Origin: Streptomyces griseoloalbus
Lineage (GTDB): Bacteria; Actinomycetota; Actinomycetes; Streptomycetales; Streptomycetaceae
Assembly (NCBI GenBank): GCA_014650015.1
Contig: BMUD01000014.1
Coordinates: 158,428 to 222,427 of the forward strand
Direction: 5' to 3'
DNA length: 64,000 bases
Shown here: positions 1-8,104 of the stretch, one piece after another
Layout of the letters: every line of letters starts with the position of its first letter
How positions within the stretch are numbered: position 1 is the first letter of the stretch
Program-made: the position numbers and the translations under genes
Notes under the pieces: generated by a model
Seen by the model: only the letters and a program-made list of their open reading frames with translations
Told to the model about the DNA's origin: nothing
Database searches by the model: none

Positions 1-175
1 ACTGGTGCAGTGCTATGAGGGCGTTGACGAGACGGGGGTCGACGTCGGCCGTCCGCGTCCGGTAGTCCTCGGCCACCGCACGGAGGACGAGGTGTGCCCG
101 GCCCGAGTCGTCCCTCCGGATGACACGCCGGGGCGGACGGATCCCGCCGTCGCCCTCGCCCAGGAGGCTGGTCCG
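1..175 (-). CDS. possible partial CDS running off the left edge
   Basis: One minus-strand frame is open from the window edge to an in-frame stop at 176-178. Its third codon positions are almost all G or C, as in real Streptomyces genes, and it reads as natural protein (for example AVAEDYRTRTADVDPRLVNA). No convincing start codon lies between the stop and this stretch. The nearest ATG, at 210-212, is in the neighbouring frame and would need a one-base shift near residue 17 to join it. It may be a frameshifted or rare-start gene whose body lies outside the window. Function not recognised. Confidence 0.3.
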
Positions 176-308
176 TCACGGACGACGGCCGGAGGGGACA
201 CTTGGTGGTTCATCCCGTAGGGCACGGGCCCGCCCCGCAGCCACGTTCTCCCTTTCCCCGTGCCGCCACTGCCGGGGACGATGCTCTCATCGCGGTGATC
301 GAGGGCCG

Positions 309-809
309 TCAGGGGATCCTCGGGAAGCGGGCCTGGAGGTTCCAGATCGCCGGGTTCTCGCCGAGGTCCTCGTGCAGGTCGGTCAGGTCGGCGAGGAGGT
401 CGTGCAGGAAGTCGCGGGACTCGCGGCGGAGTTCGGCGTGGGAGAAGGCCAGCGGGGGCTCGGCTGCCGGCAGCCACTCCGCCTCGATGTCCACCCAGCC
501 GAAGCGGCGCTCGAACAGCAGGCGGTCGGTGGACTCGGTGAAGTCCAGTTCGGCCCGCTGGGGGCGGGAGGCGCGGGAGCCCGCCGGGTCCCGGTCGATC
601 CGCTCCACGATGTCGCACAGCGCCCACGCGAAGTCGAGCACCGGCACCCATCCCCAGGCCGTGGACACCTCACGGTCCGACTCGGTGTCGGCGAGGTAGA
701 CGTCACCGCAGAACAGATCGTGCCGCAGGGCGCGGACGTCCGCGCGGCGGTAGTCGGTCTGCGGGGGGTCGGGGAAGCGGTTGGAGAGGGCGTAGCCGAT
801 GTCGAGCAC
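309..809 (-). CDS. conserved hypothetical protein, 166 aa
   Basis: The protein starts at a GTG (VLDIGYALSNRF). Upstream in-frame sequence is arginine- and proline-rich and looks non-coding, so I chose this start although no clear Shine-Dalgarno precedes it. The protein is acidic and soluble, with many Trp, Phe and Asp residues, no signal peptide and no membrane segment. I do not recognise a catalytic motif. It is transcribed divergently from the M1 peptidase gene, about 110 bp away. Its size and composition resemble small uncharacterised Streptomyces proteins, but the family is not identified. Confidence 0.6.
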   Translation of the reverse strand: MLDIGYALSNRFPDPPQTDYRRADVRALRHDLFCGDVYLADTESDREVSTAWGWVPVLDFAWALCDIVERIDRDPAGSRASRPQRAELDFTESTDRLLFERRFGWVDIEAEWLPAAEPPLAFSHAELRRESRDFLHDLLADLTDLHEDLGENPAIWNLQARFPRIP

Positions 810-918
810 GGGTGTGATGGTGTCACGCCGGAAAACCCCGGCAGACCCGGCGTCGGGCGGTCGGGGTCCGGTGCGCGCCCCCGCCCGGGGCCGGTGTGCG
901 GCTGCGTAGGATCGCGGC

Positions 919-2346
919 GTGCGCCTTCGCCGGCCCCCTCGCGCCCTTTCCCTGACCGCCGCCGTGCTGCTCACGGTGTCGGTGGCCGCGTGCGGGGAGG
1001 GTTCCCGTGCCTCCGCCGGGCGGTCAGGCGTGGGGGACCGGTACTTCCCGAAGGCCGGCAACGAGGGCTACGACGTCCTCCGCTACGCCCTCGACCTCGG
1101 CTACGACCCCGGCGCCCACCACCTCACGGGCACCGCGACGATCACCGCCCGGGCGACACGGGATCTCTCCGCGCTGAACCTCGACCTCGAGGGCCTGGAC
1201 GTCGAGACGGTCACCGTCGACGGCGCGACCGCCCGCTGGAGTCGCGCCGGACAGGAGCTGACCGTCCGTCCGCGTGACGCACTCCGCCGGGACGCGGGTT
1301 TCCGCGTCACCGTCCGCTACTCCGGCGCCCCGGTGACCGTCACCGACCCGGACGGTTCCGAGGAGGGCTGGCTGCGCACCGCCGACGGGGCGCTGGCGCT
1401 GGGGGAGCCGGCGGGGTCGATGGCGTGGTTCCCGGGCAACCACCACCCCTCCGACAAGGCGACGTACGGCCTCGCGGTGACCGTGCCGAAGGGGCTGCGG
1501 GCGGTGTCCAACGGAGAGCCGGCCGGTGAGGAGACGAAGGGGGACCGTACGACGTACCGGTGGCGCGTCGGCGAGCCGATGGCGACCTACCTCGCGACCC
1601 TCGCCATCGGCCGGTACGACATCGGCCGCGCGACGACCGCGGGCGGGCTGCCGGTGTACACGGCCGTCGACCCCGAGCAGGCGGAGGCGAGCCGTGCGGT
1701 CCTGGCCCGGATCCCCGAGGTCGTGGCGTGGGCGGAGCGGACCTTCGGCCCGTACCCCTTCTCCTCCGCGGGCGCGATCGTCGACCGTCCCGGGGACGCC
1801 GGATACGCCCTGGAGACCCAGAACCGCCCCGTCTTCCCCGGCGCCCCCGGCATCGGGCTGCTCGTCCACGAGATCGCCCACCAGTGGTACGGCAACTCCG
1901 TCACGCCGCGGACCTGGCGGGACATGTGGCTCAACGAGGCCTTCGCGACGTACGCGGAGTGGCTGTGGAACGAGGAGCACGGCGGCGACACCGCGCAGCG
2001 GACCTTCGACGCGCTGTACGCCGGCGAGTACTTTCCGGCCGCGGAGTCGAACGAGGCGCTCTGGTCGTTCCCGCCGGCCGATCCGCCGGACGCGGCGCAC
2101 ATCTCCGGCGTCCCCGTGTACTGGCGGGGCGCGATGGTCCTGCACCGGATCCGGCAGACGGTCGGCGACACCGCCTTCTCCGCCCTGCTGCGCGGGTGGG
2201 CGCAGGAGCACCGTCACGGCACCGCGGACACCGGCGACTTCACGGCCTACGTGGAGAAGTCGGCGCCGGACGAGGACTTCGGCGCGGTCTGGGAGGACTG
2301 GCTGTACGGGGAGGGCAAGCCGCGGCGGCCCCGAGCCGGGCCGTGA
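919..2346 (+). CDS. M1 family zinc metallopeptidase, lipoprotein
   Basis: Aminopeptidase N-type enzyme that removes residues from the N-terminus of peptides, probably on the outer face of the membrane. The GTG start gives a short basic N-terminus, a hydrophobic stretch and a lipobox VAAC ending at Cys25, so it should be a lipid-anchored exported protein. The zinc site is clear: HEIAHQ (H317, E318, H321) with the third ligand E340 in NEAF. The GAMEN-type substrate loop reads GYALETQ at 295-301. At 475 residues it is a short M1 member without the large C-terminal ERAP-like domain. It converges on terD with a strong hairpin between. Confidence 0.93.
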   Translation: MRLRRPPRALSLTAAVLLTVSVAACGEGSRASAGRSGVGDRYFPKAGNEGYDVLRYALDLGYDPGAHHLTGTATITARATRDLSALNLDLEGLDVETVTVDGATARWSRAGQELTVRPRDALRRDAGFRVTVRYSGAPVTVTDPDGSEEGWLRTADGALALGEPAGSMAWFPGNHHPSDKATYGLAVTVPKGLRAVSNGEPAGEETKGDRTTYRWRVGEPMATYLATLAIGRYDIGRATTAGGLPVYTAVDPEQAEASRAVLARIPEVVAWAERTFGPYPFSSAGAIVDRPGDAGYALETQNRPVFPGAPGIGLLVHEIAHQWYGNSVTPRTWRDMWLNEAFATYAEWLWNEEHGGDTAQRTFDALYAGEYFPAAESNEALWSFPPADPPDAAHISGVPVYWRGAMVLHRIRQTVGDTAFSALLRGWAQEHRHGTADTGDFTAYVEKSAPDEDFGAVWEDWLYGEGKPRRPRAGP

Positions 2347-2369
2347 GTCCGGGCCGTGAGTCCGGGCCC
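2343..2369 (+). repeat. short tandem duplication at the peptidase stop codon
   Basis: A 13-bp unit (CCGTGAGTCCGGG) is present twice back to back from about the stop codon, followed by degenerate copies. It is a small example of the tandem duplications seen at several convergent gene ends in this window. Confidence 0.55.
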
Positions 2370-2417
2370 TGGGTCTTGGGTCCGGGCCCCGGGCCCTGCG
2401 CCGGGCCTGCGCGCGCC

Positions 2418-2459
2418 GGAGCCCCCGGCCTGCCTGGCCTACGGCCGGCCGGGGGCTCC
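2418..2459. terminator. hairpin terminator between convergent genes
   Basis: Arms GGAGCCCCCGGCC (2418-2430) and GGCCGGGGGCTCC (2447-2459) are perfectly complementary over 13 bp with a 16-nt loop. It lies between the convergent M1 peptidase and terD genes, so it can serve both strands. There is no U-run, as is usual in Streptomyces. Confidence 0.8.
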
Positions 2460-2479
2460 GATGCGGATGCGGGTGTCCG

Positions 2480-3055
2480 TCAGACGCTGACGCCGAAGTC
2501 CTGGGCGATGCCCACGAGGCCCGAGGCGTAGCCCTGGCCGACCGCGCGGAACTTCCACTCCGCGCCGTTGCGGTACAGCTCGCCGAAGACCATGGCGGTC
2601 TCGGTGGCCGCGTCCTCCGACAGGTCGTAGCGCGCGATCTCGGCGCCGCCGGCCTGGTTGACGATGCGGATGTAGGCGTTGCGCACCTGGCCGAAGTTCT
2701 GGCTGCGGTTCTCGGCGTCGTAGATCGACACCGGGAAGACGATCTTGTCGATGTCGGCCGGGAGGGCGGCGAGGTTGACGTTGATCGCCTCGTCGTCGCC
2801 GGCGCCCTCACCGGTGCGGTTGTCACCCGTGTGGACGATGGTGTTGTCCGGCGTCTGCTTGTTGTTGAAGAACACGAAGTGGCCGTCCGAGTAGACCCTG
2901 CCCTGCGTGTTGACCGCGATCGCCGAGGCGTCGAGGTCGAAGTCCGTGCCGGTGGTGGTGCGGACGTCCCAGCCGAGGCCCACGGTGACAGCGGTCAGGC
3001 CCGGAGCCTCCTTGGTGAGCGAGACGTTGCCACCCTTGGACAGGCTTACAGCCAT
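2480..3055 (-). CDS. TerD family tellurium-resistance/stress protein
   Basis: TerD-domain protein of 191 residues, the normal length for the family. TerD proteins are calcium-binding stress proteins linked to tellurite, phage and oxidative-stress tolerance. In Streptomyces several paralogues exist and affect development. The sequence begins [20 protein letters not shown] and keeps the acidic calcium-binding stretches DFDLD (about residues 38-42) and [13 protein letters not shown] (about 77-89). A good Shine-Dalgarno (GAAGGGA) precedes the ATG. It stands alone, without the rest of a ter operon, and is divergent from the ArfB-like gene. Confidence 0.95.
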   Translation of the reverse strand: MAVSLSKGGNVSLTKEAPGLTAVTVGLGWDVRTTTGTDFDLDASAIAVNTQGRVYSDGHFVFFNNKQTPDNTIVHTGDNRTGEGAGDDEAINVNLAALPADIDKIVFPVSIYDAENRSQNFGQVRNAYIRIVNQAGGAEIARYDLSEDAATETAMVFGELYRNGAEWKFRAVGQGYASGLVGIAQDFGVSV

Positions 3056-3207
3056 TGTTGGGAGTCCCTTCCCTCGTTTACGTACGGCTAGAAGCTACAG
3101 CTACCCCCTTTAACGTGGAGAGGGGTACGCGAGGTTCCAGGTCTCTTTACTTTCTTTACCCGAGATCCGGGATATTGGGATGACGTGGACCGGTCAGGGG
3201 CGGGAAC

Positions 3208-3645
3208 ATGTACGGCATGTCCGGTCCCTATCCCATCCGCGGCTCCGTCTCCCTGCCCGAGGCCGAGCTCATGTGGCGTTTCTCGCGGTCGTCCGGGCCC
3301 GGCGGACAACACGTGAACACCAGCGACTCCCAGGTCGAGCTGCGCTTCGACCTCGCCCGCACCGAGGCGCTGCCCGAGGTGTGGAAACAGCGGGCGCTCG
3401 AGCGGCTGGCCGGGCGGCTGACCGGCGGGGTCGTCACGGTCCGCGCCTCCGAGCACCGCTCGCAGTGGCGCAACCGCGAGACCGCCGCCGTACGCCTCGC
3501 GGCGCTGCTCGCCGAGGCCACCGCGCCCCCGCCCAGGCCCCGCAGGCCGACCCGCATCCCGCGCGGCATCAACGAACGCCGGCTGCGGGAGAAGAAGCAG
3601 CGCTCCGAGACGAAGCGGGGGCGCTCCGCGCGGGACTGGGGGTGA
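3208..3645 (+). CDS. arfB: ArfB/YaeJ-like peptidyl-tRNA hydrolase (ribosome rescue)
   Basis: Small class-I release-factor-like protein of 145 residues. It carries the catalytic GGQ (residues 32-34, within SSGPGGQHVN) and a basic C-terminal tail (RRPTRIPRGINERRLREKKQR) that in ArfB enters the empty mRNA channel of stalled ribosomes. It lacks the codon-reading domain of RF1/RF2. The expected role is release of nascent chains from non-stop ribosomes. A second ATG three codons in (3217) is an alternative start. Its stop codon lies inside the first unit of a 34-bp tandem array. Confidence 0.92.
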   Translation: MYGMSGPYPIRGSVSLPEAELMWRFSRSSGPGGQHVNTSDSQVELRFDLARTEALPEVWKQRALERLAGRLTGGVVTVRASEHRSQWRNRETAAVRLAALLAEATAPPPRPRRPTRIPRGINERRLREKKQRSETKRGRSARDWG

Positions 3646-3870
3646 GCGGGGCGCGACGCGCGTACCGGACTGACGGTGAGCGGGGCGCGACGCCCGTACC
3701 GGACTGACGGTGAGCGGGGCGCGACGCGCGTACCGGACTGACGATGAGCGGGGCGCTACGTCTGTACCGGACTGACGGTGAGCTGTGTGCGACGCGCGTA
3801 CCGGACTGACGGTGAGCTGTGTGCGACGCCCGTACCGGATTGACCGTGAGCTGGGCGCGACGCCGCGCGG
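3642..3870 (+). repeat. 34-bp tandem repeat array, six full copies plus a partial
   Basis: A 34-bp unit beginning GTGAGCGGGGCGCGACG is repeated six times head to tail (3642-3845) with a decayed seventh copy. Copies differ at a few positions. The arfB stop codon is in copy 1, and the sequence preceding the array (CGCGGGACTGGGG) recurs after it, so the gene end itself appears duplicated. It fills the convergent gap before the acetyltransferase gene. Confidence 0.9.
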
Positions 3871-3909
3871 GACTGGGGTGAGGGGTGAGCGGGCGCGACG
3901 CCCGCGGGC

Positions 3910-4383
3910 TCAGCCCAGGTCCAGTACGCCCACCGTCTCGCCCTCGACGACCTCGCCGGTCTCGCGGAAGCCCAGGCCGAGGTAGAAGCCCTCGGGGCCG
4001 TGGTCGCCCGGTTCCCAGGTGACGTGGAACTCGGTCGCGCCCCGGCGGCGGAGTTCCTCGGCCACCGACTCCACGGCGAACCGGCCGTATCCCTTCCCCT
4101 GCTCCTCCGCCGCGATGTTCAGGCGCCACAGACCGGAGCGGACGACGCTGCCGCCGTCCTCGTGCCAGTCGGTGTCGAGGAAGGCCATCAAGAAGCCGAC
4201 CGCGCGGTCCCCGTCCATGATCAGGCGGGGCCAGGCGACGGCGGGATGGACGTAGGCCTCGGCGAGGGAGTTCACCACCGGCGCGACCGCGAATTCCTGC
4301 TCGGGGCGGACCCGTATACCGAGAGCGGCCTCGAGGTTCTTCGGGGTGATCTCTTCGAGGCGCGGTGCCGTGGTCATCGTCAC
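3910..4383 (-). CDS. GNAT family N-acetyltransferase
   Basis: Single-domain GCN5-related acetyltransferase of 157 residues. The acetyl-CoA pyrophosphate-binding loop is AAEEQGKGYGRFA (Q-x-x-G-x-G/A), preceded by a beta strand LWRLNI and followed by the late motif GFYLGLGFRETGE. The layout resembles spermidine/spermine-type and other small-amine acetyltransferases, but the substrate cannot be read from sequence. The start could be the first ATG or the ATG two codons later. It is convergent with arfB across the 34-bp repeats. Confidence 0.9.
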   Translation of the reverse strand: MTMTTAPRLEEITPKNLEAALGIRVRPEQEFAVAPVVNSLAEAYVHPAVAWPRLIMDGDRAVGFLMAFLDTDWHEDGGSVVRSGLWRLNIAAEEQGKGYGRFAVESVAEELRRRGATEFHVTWEPGDHGPEGFYLGLGFRETGEVVEGETVGVLDLG

Positions 4384-4457
4384 CCGGGCACCTTAGGCAC
4401 GTGAATTCCGTGCCGTAAAAGGGATTTCGGGTCCGGGCGGCAAACTCCGCGCCGCGT

Positions 4458-5042
4458 TCAGCCCAACTGGCGGTAACGACCCCGGAAATACGCCAGTGGA
4501 CCGCCCTGAGCGCTCGGCACCCGGGCCGTCAGGACACGGCCGATCACCAGCGTGTGGTCCCCGGCCGGCACCCGCTGCTCGGTGCGGCACTCCAGGGTCG
4601 CCAGGGCGCCGCCCACCAGCGGGGCCCCGCTGTACTCGCCGCGCAGGTAGGGAATGTCCGCGAACAGCAGCCGGTCGCTGACACGGCCCTTCATCGCGAA
4701 GCGGCCCGCGATGTGCCGCTGGCTCTCGGAGAGCACGGACACCGCCCACAGCGGCTGCTCGTCGAGCAGGTCGTCCATGCGGGAGCCGTTGCGCAGGCTG
4801 ACCAGCACCAGCGGCGGGTCCAGGGAGACCGACAGGAACGCGGTCGCGGTCATGCCGACGTCCTCGCCGGCCGGCGCTCCGGGGTCGTCCGGGTCCAGCG
4901 GCGGCTCCTGCGCGGTCACCAGGACCACGCCGGCGGCCAGACGGGACATGGCGGCACGGAACTCGTCGTTGCTCACCCCCTCAGCATGCCGGGCGGCGGG
5001 CGGGGCGGTGATCGCGGGCGGGGCGGCGGGAGTGTTCGGCAC
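4458..5042 (-). CDS. flavin reductase-like FMN-binding protein
   Basis: Protein of the flavin reductase (HpaC-like) split-barrel family. Recognisable parts are the N-terminal FRAAMSRLAAGVVLVTA, then MTATAFLSVSLDPPLVLVSLRNGS (FMN phosphate contacts) and the C-terminal PLAYFRGRYRQLG. Such proteins reduce FMN/FAD with NAD(P)H for a partner monooxygenase or act as oxidoreductases themselves. No monooxygenase gene is adjacent. The first start is a GTG. An internal GTG (VSNDEF) has a GAGGGG directly in front and would shorten the protein by about 22 residues. Confidence 0.85.
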   Translation of the reverse strand: MPNTPAAPPAITAPPAARHAEGVSNDEFRAAMSRLAAGVVLVTAQEPPLDPDDPGAPAGEDVGMTATAFLSVSLDPPLVLVSLRNGSRMDDLLDEQPLWAVSVLSESQRHIAGRFAMKGRVSDRLLFADIPYLRGEYSGAPLVGGALATLECRTEQRVPAGDHTLVIGRVLTARVPSAQGGPLAYFRGRYRQLG

Positions 5043-5213
5043 CCCGGAAACGCTAATCTCCGCTCCACGGGCACCGCATCGGACCGCGGCCCTAGCCGGG
5101 ACCTAGGACCAACGCCCGACCCGGGCGCAGGTCGTGCATAACCGCTACAAAATCTGCGTTCGGTAATCACGCGGGGAAACCGCTGAAAGACCCCGCAATT
5201 GTTCACGTTTAGC

Positions 5214-5229
5214 TGTGACTTGAGTCACA
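5214..5229. promoter_or_regulatory. 16-bp interrupted palindrome upstream of cdgB
   Basis: TGTGACT-TG-AGTCACA is a perfect 7-bp inverted repeat with a 2-nt centre, about 130 bp before the cdgB start. It resembles a dimeric repressor site. Its spacing differs by one base from the BldD consensus, so the ligand is not assigned. Confidence 0.5.
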
Positions 5230-5244
5230 AGAGGCGGGAATTGT

Positions 5245-5257
5245 TGACCCTGTGTAC
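5245..5257 (+). promoter_or_regulatory. BldD box candidate
   Basis: TGACCCTGTGTAC matches the BldD operator consensus as I recall it (TNACNCWGNGTNA) at every specified position except the last. It lies 104 bp before the cdgB ATG. cdgB is a known BldD target in S. coelicolor, so the site is expected here. Confidence 0.65.
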
Positions 5258-5360
5258 CGAGTGGGCAGCGCGCTGTGATTCAGTGGCGGGGAAGCTGTGC
5301 TGGGACCATACGCCGAAGAGAACCCTTGATTCGCTGCGAGGTCTCGGGGGGAGGGCGAGG

Positions 5361-7046
5361 ATGGAGACCGAGTCGGAACCCTACGTCCGTCTTGCGTCGC
5401 TGCGACAACTGCACCGGGCCATGGCCGACATGAACACGGCCCGCAGCCTGGCGGACACGCTGCAGACGGTCGCCAACGGCGTCGTGGACGCCCTCGGGTA
5501 CGAGCTGGCCTGCGTCAACCTCGTACGCCCCGACGGCGACCTCGTGGTCGCCGCCCTGGCCGGGAACTCCGCCGCCGAGGCCCTCATCACCGGCCGGGTC
5601 GGCTCCCGCGACTCCTGGGACCGCCGCCTGAACATGGGTGAACGCTGGGGCGATCTGATCTTCATACCGCACACCGAGGGCTGGGTCCTCGACGACGACG
5701 ACGTCCCGCAGTGGTACACCGACGGGCCCGCGCCCCGCTTCGAGGACGAGTGGCACCCCTCCGACCGGCTCTTCGCCCCGATGTACGCACCCGGGCCGCA
5801 GGGCGGCGGAACCTCCGGCGAGCTGGTCGGCGTGCTCTCCGTGGACCGCCCGCGCAACGGCCGGCGGCCCGGCGCCTGGGGCCGCGAGGCGCTCCAGATG
5901 TACGCCTTCCAGGCCGCCATCGCGATCAGCAACGCCCGGCTGCGCTCCAACATGCAGCGCGCCCTGGTCCGCCTCGAACGCGAGCAGCAGGCGCTGCGGG
6001 CCAGCGAGGAGAGCTTCCGGCAGGCCTTCGAGTACGCCCCCTCCGGCATGGCCATCGCCGAGATGGGCGGCGAACAGCACGGCCGGATCCTGCGCACCAA
6101 CGACGCCCTGTGCCGGCTGCTCGGCCGCCCCGCCTCCGCGATGCGCCGCTACTGCTTCTCCGACCTGGTCCACCCCGAGGACATAGGCACCCTGCTCCGC
6201 ACCTCCGCCGAGGGCGGCCGGGCCGAGCTGCGCCTGTGCCGCCGCGACGGCAGCTACGTCTGGGTGAGCCTGCGCAACTCCGTCGTCGCCGACGCCGCCG
6301 ACGGCCCCCGCTTCCTCCTCACCCACGTCGAGGACATCGAGGAACGCAAGCGCCGCGAACTCCAGCTCGCCCACCGCGCCTCCCACGACTCGCTCACCGG
6401 CCTGCCGAACTCCGCCGAGCTGCGGGCGCGGCTGTCCGCCCGGCTGTGCCAGCAGCGCCCGCAGCAGGCGCTGCCCGCCGCCGTCGACGTCGGCCCCTTC
6501 GAGTCCTTCGACTCCCAGGACGCCGCCTACGGCCCGCCCGCCTTCGACCGGGGGCACGACTTCGACTTCCCGCCGGGCATCGAGGGGTGCGACGCCCACG
6601 ACCACCATGTGCACACCATCGCGCCCGCCGCGGACTTCGACGACGGCGCCAAGGGGCTCGCGGTGCTCTTCTGCGACCTCGACGGCTTCAAGTCCATCAA
6701 CGACCGGTTCGGCCACAACGCGGGTGACGCGGTCCTCATCGAGGTCGCCCGCCGGCTCGGCAACGGCGTCCGGGACGGCGACACCGTCGCCCGGCTCGGC
6801 GGCGACGAGTTCGTGATCCTCGCCGACGGGCTCGGCCGGGCCGACGCCCAGGACCTCGCCGTGCGGCTGCGCAACGAGATCATCCGGCCCATCCGCGCCG
6901 AGGGACGGGCCGTGCGGGTCGGGGCCAGCTTCGGCATCGGATGGGCGCACTGCGGGATGACCGCGGACGAAGTCCTGAAGTCCGCCGACGAGCGGATGTA
7001 CGTCGAGAAACGATCTCGTCCCAAACAGCACAGACGTGCGGGATGA
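5361..7046 (+). CDS. cdgB: diguanylate cyclase CdgB (GAF-PAS-GGDEF)
   Basis: Makes cyclic di-GMP from two GTP. In Streptomyces this second messenger controls development through BldD. Order of domains: GAF (about 20-190), a short helical linker, PAS/PAC (about 210-335), a low-complexity acidic/His linker (about 370-430) and GGDEF (about 435-560). The active site is an intact GGDEF (residues 480-484). The product-inhibition I-site RDGD sits at 471-474, five residues upstream, so feedback control should be intact. I chose the ATG at 5361, preceded by GGAGGGCGAGG, rather than an upstream in-frame start. A BldD box lies upstream. Matches S. coelicolor SCO4281. Confidence 0.95.
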   Translation: METESEPYVRLASLRQLHRAMADMNTARSLADTLQTVANGVVDALGYELACVNLVRPDGDLVVAALAGNSAAEALITGRVGSRDSWDRRLNMGERWGDLIFIPHTEGWVLDDDDVPQWYTDGPAPRFEDEWHPSDRLFAPMYAPGPQGGGTSGELVGVLSVDRPRNGRRPGAWGREALQMYAFQAAIAISNARLRSNMQRALVRLEREQQALRASEESFRQAFEYAPSGMAIAEMGGEQHGRILRTNDALCRLLGRPASAMRRYCFSDLVHPEDIGTLLRTSAEGGRAELRLCRRDGSYVWVSLRNSVVADAADGPRFLLTHVEDIEERKRRELQLAHRASHDSLTGLPNSAELRARLSARLCQQRPQQALPAAVDVGPFESFDSQDAAYGPPAFDRGHDFDFPPGIEGCDAHDHHVHTIAPAADFDDGAKGLAVLFCDLDGFKSINDRFGHNAGDAVLIEVARRLGNGVRDGDTVARLGGDEFVILADGLGRADAQDLAVRLRNEIIRPIRAEGRAVRVGASFGIGWAHCGMTADEVLKSADERMYVEKRSRPKQHRRAG

Positions 7047-7162
7047 ACCGCAGGTCAGTGAGTTGATGCGGTCTGCGTCACCCTTTCGGGCCATCCGAAG
7101 CGGGTAGGCTCGCCCTCTCACCACTCGTACCGCACCCGATCCGCAGCTAGGAGCACCAAGGG

Positions 7163-8104
7163 ATGACGCCCGGCAACAACGGCGCGAGCACGCCCGAGGA
7201 CGACGACCCGTTCGGCTACCTCTACGCCGACGGGCAGGCCAACGGGGCCCAGCCCCCGTCCGGGGGCTACGGCTACCCGAACTCGGTCAACCGGGTGCGG
7301 CCGGTCGGGACGCGCCAGTACGGCCAGCCGGGAGCCGCTCCGCAGGCACCGCCGCAGCAGGGGGTCTACGGCCAGCCGAGCGCCCACTACGCCGCGCCGG
7401 AGACGCTGCCGGGCGGCGCCACCACCGCCCAGTCGCACCAGCCGGCGTACGGCGGCGGTCGCGGCGGCGGCCGGGGCCGCGGCCCGAACACCAAGGGCCT
7501 CCTCATCGGCGCGATCGCCGTGGTCGCCGCGGTCGTGATCGGCATCGGCGTGGTCATGATCGGCGGCGAAGACGACGACAAGGGCGGCGACCAGGCCGAC
7601 TCGACCCCGACCCAGGCCCAGAACAGCACCGAGCCGAGCCCGTCGGGGAGCGAGAACGCGAAGGACGAGGTCGAGCTGCCGACCATCGACGCGAAGGCGC
7701 TCCGTCTCGACGGCGGGGCCGCCCTCGCCTCGGACGTCAAGGGCGCGCAGTCCGACGGCGGCATCTACGTGGCCAACCTCAACCAGCCGGGTGCCACGGT
7801 CACCTGGACCGTCAACGGCATCCCGAAGGACGGTGCGTACACCGTCTTCGTGCGCTACAGCACCACCGACGACCCCCAGTCGATGACACTCACCGTCAAC
7901 GGCAAGCCGTTCGGCAGCAAGCTGAACATGGACAACTGGGCCCGCGCCAAGGACGGCGACTTCTCCAAGGGCTGGACCAAGACCTTCGCCTGGCCCACTC
8001 TCAACAAGGGCACCAACACCATCTCGGTCTCCTGCGCCGACGGCGACAAGTGCAACGTCCTGCTGGACCAGCTGTGGCTGAAGGAAGGCCAGGTCAAGGA
8101 CTGA
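7163..8104 (+). CDS. membrane-anchored protein with extracellular CBM6/35-like domain
   Basis: Protein of 313 residues. A Gly/Gln/Tyr/Pro-rich cytoplasmic region (1-110) leads to one membrane segment (about 112-135, GLLIGAIAVVAAVVIGIGVVMI). A Ser/Thr/Pro linker and a C-terminal beta-sandwich (about 165-313) follow. That last domain resembles carbohydrate-binding modules of the CBM6/35 type (ALRLDGGAAL, GIYVANLNQPGATVTWTVNG, CNVLLDQLWLKEG). It probably contacts a wall or extracellular polysaccharide. AGGAGCACCAAGGG precedes the ATG. Its 3' end overlaps the convergent kinase gene by 11 bp. Confidence 0.8.
   Translation: MTPGNNGASTPEDDDPFGYLYADGQANGAQPPSGGYGYPNSVNRVRPVGTRQYGQPGAAPQAPPQQGVYGQPSAHYAAPETLPGGATTAQSHQPAYGGGRGGGRGRGPNTKGLLIGAIAVVAAVVIGIGVVMIGGEDDDKGGDQADSTPTQAQNSTEPSPSGSENAKDEVELPTIDAKALRLDGGAALASDVKGAQSDGGIYVANLNQPGATVTWTVNGIPKDGAYTVFVRYSTTDDPQSMTLTVNGKPFGSKLNMDNWARAKDGDFSKGWTKTFAWPTLNKGTNTISVSCADGDKCNVLLDQLWLKEGQVKD

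Noticed and set aside
3642-3870. Possible CRISPR array (regular 34-bp repeats)
   Set aside because: The repeats are contiguous without spacers and no cas genes are present; this is a tandem duplication. The same applies to the 23-bp, 74-bp and right-edge arrays.
5280-7124. A 614-codon minus-strand frame opposite cdgB
   Set aside because: Val/Gly/Ala-rich antisense composition typical of shadows; cdgB on the plus strand has clear domains.
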